Part shown: piece after piece, positions 58,801-64,000 of the stretch
Layout of the letters: each line of letters opens with the position of its first letter
Position numbering within the stretch: position 1 is the stretch's first letter
NCBI RefSeq assembly: GCF_958298935.1
Contig: NC_084921.1
Location: 33,916,001-33,980,000, forward strand
Origin: Phragmites australis
Taxonomy: Eukaryota; Streptophyta; Magnoliopsida; Poales; Poaceae
DNA length: 64,000 nt
Direction: 5' to 3'
Position numbers and translations under genes: made by a program
Notes under the pieces: model-generated
What the model was told of the DNA's origin: nothing
What the model saw: only the letters and a program-made list of their open reading frames with translations
Databases searched by the model: none

Positions 58801-60080
58801 AGTGTTAGCATTGATAGCACGTTTAAGTTGAGAAACATGAACTACTTGATGGATTTGACTTGAGCTCGGAAGTTGTAACTTGTATGCCACAGATCCCACC
58901 TTGGCTTTAATCGGAAAATGGTCATAATATCAGAACGAAAGTTTCTGATTTGGGCGATTGGCGACAAAGGACTAAATGTAAGGTTGTAGCTTCAGATATA
59001 CCTGGTCCCCCACCTGAAATTGGGGATCAGTGCGGTATTGATCAGCCTTCTGCTTCATTTGGTTCTAAGCACGTTCCAAATGCTGGCAAAGTAATTGTTT
59101 TATCACTTCACGTTCATCCAAGTAGCCAGATCAGGAACAATGCATTCATCCGGATGTGGCATTCCCAGGTCTCGCGGTTGATACCCATACATGACCTCGA
59201 AAGGAGTAACACCAAGATTGATATGGTAAGATGTATTATACCAGTATTCCACAAGAGAAAGCTAATGAAACTAGTTCTTGGGGCAAGAGTGGACAACACA
59301 GTGAAGATAAGTCTCGAGTCACTGATTGACGTGCTCGATTTGACCATCTGTTTGGGGATGATAGGATGAGCTCAACCGAAATTCAGTTTGTGAAAGTGGA
59401 ATAATTCCTACCACAATGAACTTGTGAAAATCTTATCATGATATGAAACAATAGCTTGAGGGAGGACATGTAACTTGAACACATGATTCATATAAAGCTT
59501 TGCCACTTGTAAAGCTGTGAAAGGATGTTTCAGAGGAATAAAATGGGCATACTTGCTGAACTTATCAACCACCACAAGAATTGTGTCATATGTTGCTGAT
59601 GTGGGTAAGCCTTCGATAAAATCCAATGTTACTACATTCCAAGCTTGATCAGGTACATTGAGGGGTTGAAGCAAACCTAGAGGCGGTATCCTTTCAGTTT
59701 TTTCTTGTTGACAAACTGAACATGCTTGCACATATGCCTTGATCATCTGCTTTTGATTAGTCCAAGCAAAAATCTTCTTCACTCTGTGATATGTGGCAAA
59801 GAATCCTGAGTGGCCCCCCAAAGCACTGTCATGAAGAGCAACAATGATGTGGTTTTGAATGTTAGAATTGTTGCCAATCCAAATTCGTCCTTTGAAATGT
59901 AGGGCACCATTTGCGTGCGAAAATTATGAGTGAGTGTGGTTTGGCAAGGACAATTCAGTGATGATCTGTTTGGTGAAAGGATCTTAAGTATAACTTTGCA
60001 CCACCGTCACCATCCAAGTTGGGTCACAAATAGTGACTGCCACCAATTCTTCAGATGGTGTAGGAGGACGACAACATAAA
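58801..60080 (-). pseudogene. Element E integrase, decayed
   Basis: The zinc-binding part has HDSALGGHSGFFATYHRVKK ... CSVCQQEK near 59850-59700. The core has VTLDFIEGLPTSATYDTILV and the second acidic residue in SYHDKIFTSSLW. Frameshifts follow near 59400; the C-terminal part resumes at 58899 with GSVAYKLQLPSSSQIHQVVH. Confidence 0.82.
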
Positions 60081-61699
60081 GCATCAGCCACCTTGTTGAA
60101 TTGCCCTTGCTTGTATTGTATTTGATAGTGTAACCCCATCAATTTTGTAAGAGCTCGTTGTTAAATTGGTGTGCGAATGCGCTGCTCTGACAGGTGAATG
60201 AGACCGCGATGATCTATCCTGATGGTGAACTCGACGTGCTGCAAATAGGCTCGCCAATGATCCACTCCTAGAATCATTTCTCATAGGTTTGCTAATCCTT
60301 GATTGCGGGCACACAATGCTTTACTCAAGAATGCAATAGGATGTTCATCTTGCATCAACACTGCCCCGATTCCCCAATTGCTTGCATCTGTCTCAACCAC
60401 AAAACTTTTACTAAAATCTGGCAAAGCCAAAACTGGTGAATCAACCAAACATGCCTTGAGCTCCTGAAACGCTTGCTGTGTAGTGGGAGTCCAGACAAAT
60501 ATAGAATGTTTCTTGAGAATGTCAGTCAATGGTTTAATAATGAGTCCAAAATCTTTCACGGACTTTCGATAATAGCCAGCCAATCCTAAAAAGTTGTGAA
60601 GATCTTTGATGTTAGACGACAATGGCCAATTTTGTATATCTTTGATCTTATCTCCTGGAGCAACACCATTTACAGAGATAGTATGTCCCAAATAAGAGAT
60701 GCTTGGCTGGGCAAAAGTACACTTTGACAGCTTCACTTTCATTCCATGAGTTCTAAGAATGTGAAAAATACCTGCTGCATGTGTTGCTTATGCTCCTCCA
60801 AACTATGGCTGTAGATTAAGATATCATCAATAAATACAAGAACACACTTTCGGAGCAGTGGAGCCAACATCTCGTTCATAGCATTCTGAAAAGTGCAGGA
60901 GCATTACAAAGACCATAAGGCATCACTCTAAATTCGAAATGCCTATGATGAGTTTGAAATGTTGTTTTTGCTCCATCTTTCTCACATAGTCTGAACTGGT
61001 GGTAACCTGCTCGCAAGCCCAGTTTAGAAAACCAAGATGCACCCGGCAATTCATCTAATAGCTCGTCAATGATAGGCAATGGGTATTTATTCTTAATAGT
61101 TATAGCATTCAAATGTCGGAAGTCAATGCAAAACTGCCAAGAACCCTCACTAAGATAACTGGTGAAGAGAAAGGACTCGAACTCGATTTGATCATACTTG
61201 CTTGCAACATTTCTTGCACTTGGCTCTCAATTTTTGCTTTTTGTTTAGGAGTATACCGATATGGTTTGATAGACATTGGTTTTGTACCTGGCAAAAGACG
61301 AATATGATGATCCCATGGTCGATGAAGTGGAAGTGTCTTTGGTTCTACAAAAATATCAGCAAAATCTTGAACCAATGTCTTTACTGTATCTGGAATGACA
61401 CAATATGCCCCTTGAGGATTATCCTCTATCAGATACACAATATGCTCTACTGCATTACTCATAAGGAGCTGATCAAGCTGCAAAGCTGAGAGAGAACTGC
61501 AAGTACTCAATTTGGGTGTCACTCCTTGCAAGGTAATCATCTGACCCTTGTGCCGAAAAGATTGACGTTTTGCATCCCACTGACTGACCATGGGGCTATT
61601 GGCTTCCAACCAATCCATCCCCAAAATCATATCATAGCAACCAAGAGATAAAAAGCTATAGATCAGTACATAATGAATGACCCTGAGTCCACCACTCAC
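60081..61699 (-). pseudogene. Element E reverse transcriptase and RNase H, decayed
   Basis: Blocks in order: QVQEMLQASMIKSSSSPFSS, NAITIKNKYPLPIIDELLDE, FRVMPYGLCNAPALF, FIDDILIYS (near 60830), then KLSKCTFAQPSISYLGHTIS, WTPTTQQAFQELKACLVDSP and VETDASNWGIGAVLMQDEHP. Frameshifts lie near 61150 and 60750, with stops after 60281. A single RNase H is present, unlike the gypsy elements A-C. Confidence 0.85.
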
Positions 61700-61966
61700 A
61701 TTGGGGAATCATATGATTGAAGCTCATGTACCCTCCATCTGTAATTTCACCTTCCTGTCAGGGACTGTTTGCTGTTTCTTCTTAACCTTAGCTGCAATAT
61801 GAGAGTAAAGGAAACTATGTGAACTTCCAGAATCGACCAACACAAGTACTTCTTGATCGTCGATCATGCCCAATAGTCTGACAGTTCGAGAGCAATTCAC
61901 TCCTGACATTGCCTCCTTTGAAATAGACATCATGCTATCTCCTTCAGACTCTTCTTCTGTTGGGCT
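61700..61966 (-). pseudogene. Element E aspartic protease
   Basis: Encodes SRTVRLLGMIDDQEVLVLVD followed by SGSSHSFLYSHIAAKVK, with the DSGSSHSF active site of chromovirus proteases. The frame opens at 61933 and stops at 61724. Confidence 0.82.
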
Positions 61967-63184
61967 CTATTCAGTACCACCTTGATCTTGTAATAGCTTG
62001 AGCAATTCCTCCACCACATGAATCTGCACGGTGGGCACACAATGGTGTTGTTGGCCCCACTTTTCACCGCACTTGAAGCATAGGCCACGCGCTTGTCGGT
62101 AAGACCTCACGGCTGTCAGCTTGTCTTCAGATTGGCGTCGATTAGGAGCACGCACTCCCTCTCCGCCACGAAGGTCCATCGCCATTCCTTCAGTCTGGCC
62201 CGAGGTGTGACGATGGTCGAATTAGTGAATCGAGCCATACCTCGAGCCCTAGTAGCACCTTCAGCCACCTTATCACTCCGAGACCGGTGTGATGTGCACA
62301 CACTCTCTTGTAGAGAAGCCAAAGAGTACGCAATATCCAAGTCCTTTGGGCAGTGTAAAACAATCATAGCACGAATTTCATCTCTTAATCCATCCATGAA
62401 CCTGGATGTGAAGAACACCAGGTCGAAGGAGGGGTTATGCGCCAGTATAGAATGCATGATTGGTTCAAACTTGGTCATGTACTCTTCCATGGAACTGATT
62501 TGCTTCAAGTAAAACAATTGCCTTATCAACTCTTGATATTTCTCTCGACCAAAACAATTGCACAATCGGGAATAGAATTCCTCCTAATTGGTGCCACTCT
62601 ATTGTGCTTGCAACCAAATCACAACATTGCCAGTGAAATGATACGAAGCCACGTGCACCTAAATCTCCAGAGGCACTGCATAAACCTCAAAATTATCTTC
62701 ACACTTCCTCCTCCAGAATTGCAGGTTATCACCATCAAAGGAAGGGAAATCCAACTTAAAGTGGTTATTACCATAGGACATGGAACTTGTATACGAATTA
62801 GACCGAGAAAATCGATCCGAAGGAAGGCACGATGTAGAGAACAAGGCATTCGTAGTGGTTTGCGCACCAGTGATTCTCCGTGGCCACAAGGCCCGGGTGT
62901 GATTCGGTGGAGATCACTCCCAAGTGCGCCTCCTAATGCATGTTCAACATTGGATCCGCCTCGGTGCTCACTCCAGATGTGAGAATCGCCGGATGTTTCT
63001 TGATCTTCTGAACTTGTTGCCACAAATCATTGACCGTGTAATGTAGGTCAGTCACCTACGCCTCCATCCCTGGTCGCCAATCCTCCAGCGAGTGCTTCAA
63101 TGTTCCCATATCCTCTTGTATCTGCTGCATCCGTAGCCGATCTTCATTGTACGTCTTGAGGAATGCGGCGAACTGCTCCTCCAT
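61967..63184 (-). pseudogene. Element E gag with zinc knuckle, decayed
   Basis: Starts MEEQFAAFLKTYNEDRLRMQ at 63184, then a TAG near 63060 and a shift. The gag core is FKLDFPSFDGDNLQFWRRKC ... SSMEEYMTKFEPIMHSILAH and RFMDGLRDEIRAMIVLHCPK. The zinc knuckle CFKCGEKWGQQHHC (CX2CX4-6HX1-4C type, slightly altered) is near 62060. Confidence 0.8.
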
Positions 63185-63290
63185 GGTGATGGTCTTCTAC
63201 TTTTGGCATGACAAGTAGCACATCTTGGCGTAGGGGTCCTCCATAGCAACGAAGGATGATGAACGGCGGTGAAGCGTGGGGTAGCGGTGG

Positions 63291-63308
63291 TGGTGGCTCT
63301 GATACCAG
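63291..63308 (-). other. Element E primer-binding site
   Basis: The minus strand reads ...CTATAACA, AC, TGGTATCAGAGCCACCACC. TGGTATCAGAGC is complementary to the 3' end of plant initiator tRNA-Met. Confidence 0.92.
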
Positions 63309-63309
63309 T

Positions 63310-63640
63310 TGTTATAGACCCCATCGCCAATCACAAGTTCAACTCCGGCTAGTTCATAGAGAGATCAGAGAGAAGGGTTTCGGGAGGAAGAGCCGTCCAG
63401 CTTCAACCTTCTTCGGTTTTGTCAGAATTTTCCTAGTCTCAAACAACACAGCCAATTCGGTTTTTTAATAGCTCCGGCCTCGCTAGCACGGGCCCACACA
63501 CATGCAACTCACACCACACAACCCTTGCCAGCTCCTCAGCGGAAACATCTCACGCCGTATGCTTTCCACGCTTGTCCAGGACTTGAGCCGGTCGACCATC
63601 AGTCACCCTCCTGTTGTCGGACACAACACAGGTCGTGACA
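63310..63640 (-). repeat. Element E 5' LTR
   Basis: On the plus strand it reads TGTTATAGACCCCATCGCCA ... GGTCGTGACA. It pairs with 58225-58567. Confidence 0.9.
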
Positions 63641-63895
63641 CCTGGCCTCCCTATTGAGACGCGGCCTACAGTCCCAGAAGCGACGCATCACATCGGCTCA
63701 GTCACCAAAGTACCAGCCTTTCAGGAAGGCGAATATTGCCGATGCATCCGGTGTCTGGTCTCACATAGCCCGTCGTGCGGCTCACAACACCGCCGCGCTA
63801 TCTCTTGATGACGTGGCCTCTAACACCTTCTCCAACGGTGGTAGCAGCAACTCCTTCAGCACCTCCTCCTACTAGGACTTCGAGCCGGTAATCAT
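63641..63895 (+). pseudogene. Captured LONGIFOLIA/TRM-type gene fragment, right part
   Basis: Encodes LASLLRRGLQSQKRRITSAQ, SPKYQPFRK, HIARRAAHNTAALSLDDVAS and NTFSNGGSSNSFSTSSY, then TAG. The Ser/Arg-rich wording with SPK-QPFR and DD-AS-TFS-GGSS fits the low-complexity region that follows the LKGLL block in TRM/LONGIFOLIA proteins. If 4 bp are counted as duplicated at the insertion of element E, the left and right parts are in frame. The stop codon shows decay. Confidence 0.6.
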
Positions 63896-63928
63896 TCACC
63901 TCAACTTCTCCTGAAACCTCAACTTTTT

Positions 63929-64000
63929 CCAATGAGTGCAAAATTGTCTTTTCCCAACACAACTTAACAACCGTTTGAGGTGGCAGTGATGGAAGTGGCA
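63929..64000. repeat. Right inverted repeat of the MULE (inner part, cut by the window)
   Basis: The inverse of 57673-57745: CCAATGAGTGCAAAATTGTC ... GTGATGGAAGTGGCA. The outer part lies beyond position 64000. Confidence 0.85.

Larger units (their letters stand above)
58225..63640 (-). mobile_element. Element E: Ty3/gypsy chromovirus, 5.4 kb, inside the captured gene fragment
   Basis: LTRs of 343 and 331 bp bound it. Read on the minus strand: 5' LTR, tRNA-iMet primer site TGGTATCAGAGC, gag with a zinc knuckle, protease, RT, RNase H, integrase, chromodomain, 3' LTR. The chromodomain and the single RNase H place it among chromoviruses. Flanks are CCCG and CCTG, perhaps a decayed 4 bp duplication. 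Stops and frameshifts are frequent. Confidence 0.9.
57580..64000. mobile_element. Pack-MULE: Mutator-like ends around a captured gene fragment, right end beyond the window
   Basis: The stretch 57673-57745 (TGCCACTTCCATCACTGCCA, then CCTCAAACGGTTGTTGAGTT and AAAGACAATTTTGC) recurs inverted at 63929-64000 with only a few changes. This wording is typical of the long inverted repeats of grass Mutator-like elements. The left repeat probably starts near 57580 (GCGTGCCACTGAAAGATAG); the right one runs off the window. No MURA transposase is visible. The interior holds a piece of a plant gene and, inside that, element E. Confidence 0.72.

Overview
This is nuclear DNA from a grass, probably a panicoid-type cereal relative; I cannot fix the species. 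The evidence is one GC-rich, intron-containing grass-type gene near the left end, then about 45 kb of nested transposable elements of kinds typical of grasses (Tat-type Ty3/gypsy, Ty1/copia, chromovirus, CACTA, MULE, hAT and Stowaway).

Layout. 1-3962: AT-rich intergenic DNA with a hAT-like MITE and a possible Helitron remnant. 3963-6074 (minus): the only apparently functional host gene, a three-exon SLAC1/SLAH-type anion channel of 634 aa closest to SLAH2/SLAH3, probably with a 5'-UTR exon and promoter at 7543-7778. 7779-10142: intergenic with long AT, GA and TACATATA microsatellites. 10143-23917: a CACTA element (5' CACTACTACAAAATA, 3' end the inverse of CACTGCTATACAATA, TAG duplication). 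It holds the start of its own transposase gene, a 9.4 kb 5'-truncated Tat-type gypsy element (A, 12062-21459), an unidentified GC-rich exon-like block and a decayed exon of the ubiquitin-conjugating enzyme UBC13. 23921-27849: intergenic, with a Stowaway MITE and a 720 bp hAT element.

27850-55658: a Ty1/copia element (D, duplication AATAA) that took two gypsy insertions: B (28346-43054, duplication GTTAT) inside its 5' LTR, and C (43952-52607) between its gag and reverse transcriptase. C and part of D's pol were later clipped by a deletion. 57580 to the window end: a Mutator-like element with inverted ends carrying a captured fragment of a LONGIFOLIA/TRM-type plant gene, itself split by a minus-strand chromovirus (E, 58225-63640).

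The most interesting content is in elements A and B. Besides gag-pol on the plus strand, each carries a spliced gene on the opposite strand: a matching TATA box, one intron at the same place, a Transposase_28-type domain, then a long coiled coil. In B the first exon (about 460 codons) is open even though gag-pol on the other strand has many stops. Element C, whose gag-pol is badly decayed, also keeps an open antisense frame of about 210 codons. The LTRs of A and B carry arrays of 3, 5 or 6 palindromic units of about 72 bp, most with a CACGTG core. All positions come from reading the sequence; family names rest on recognised motifs, not on searches.
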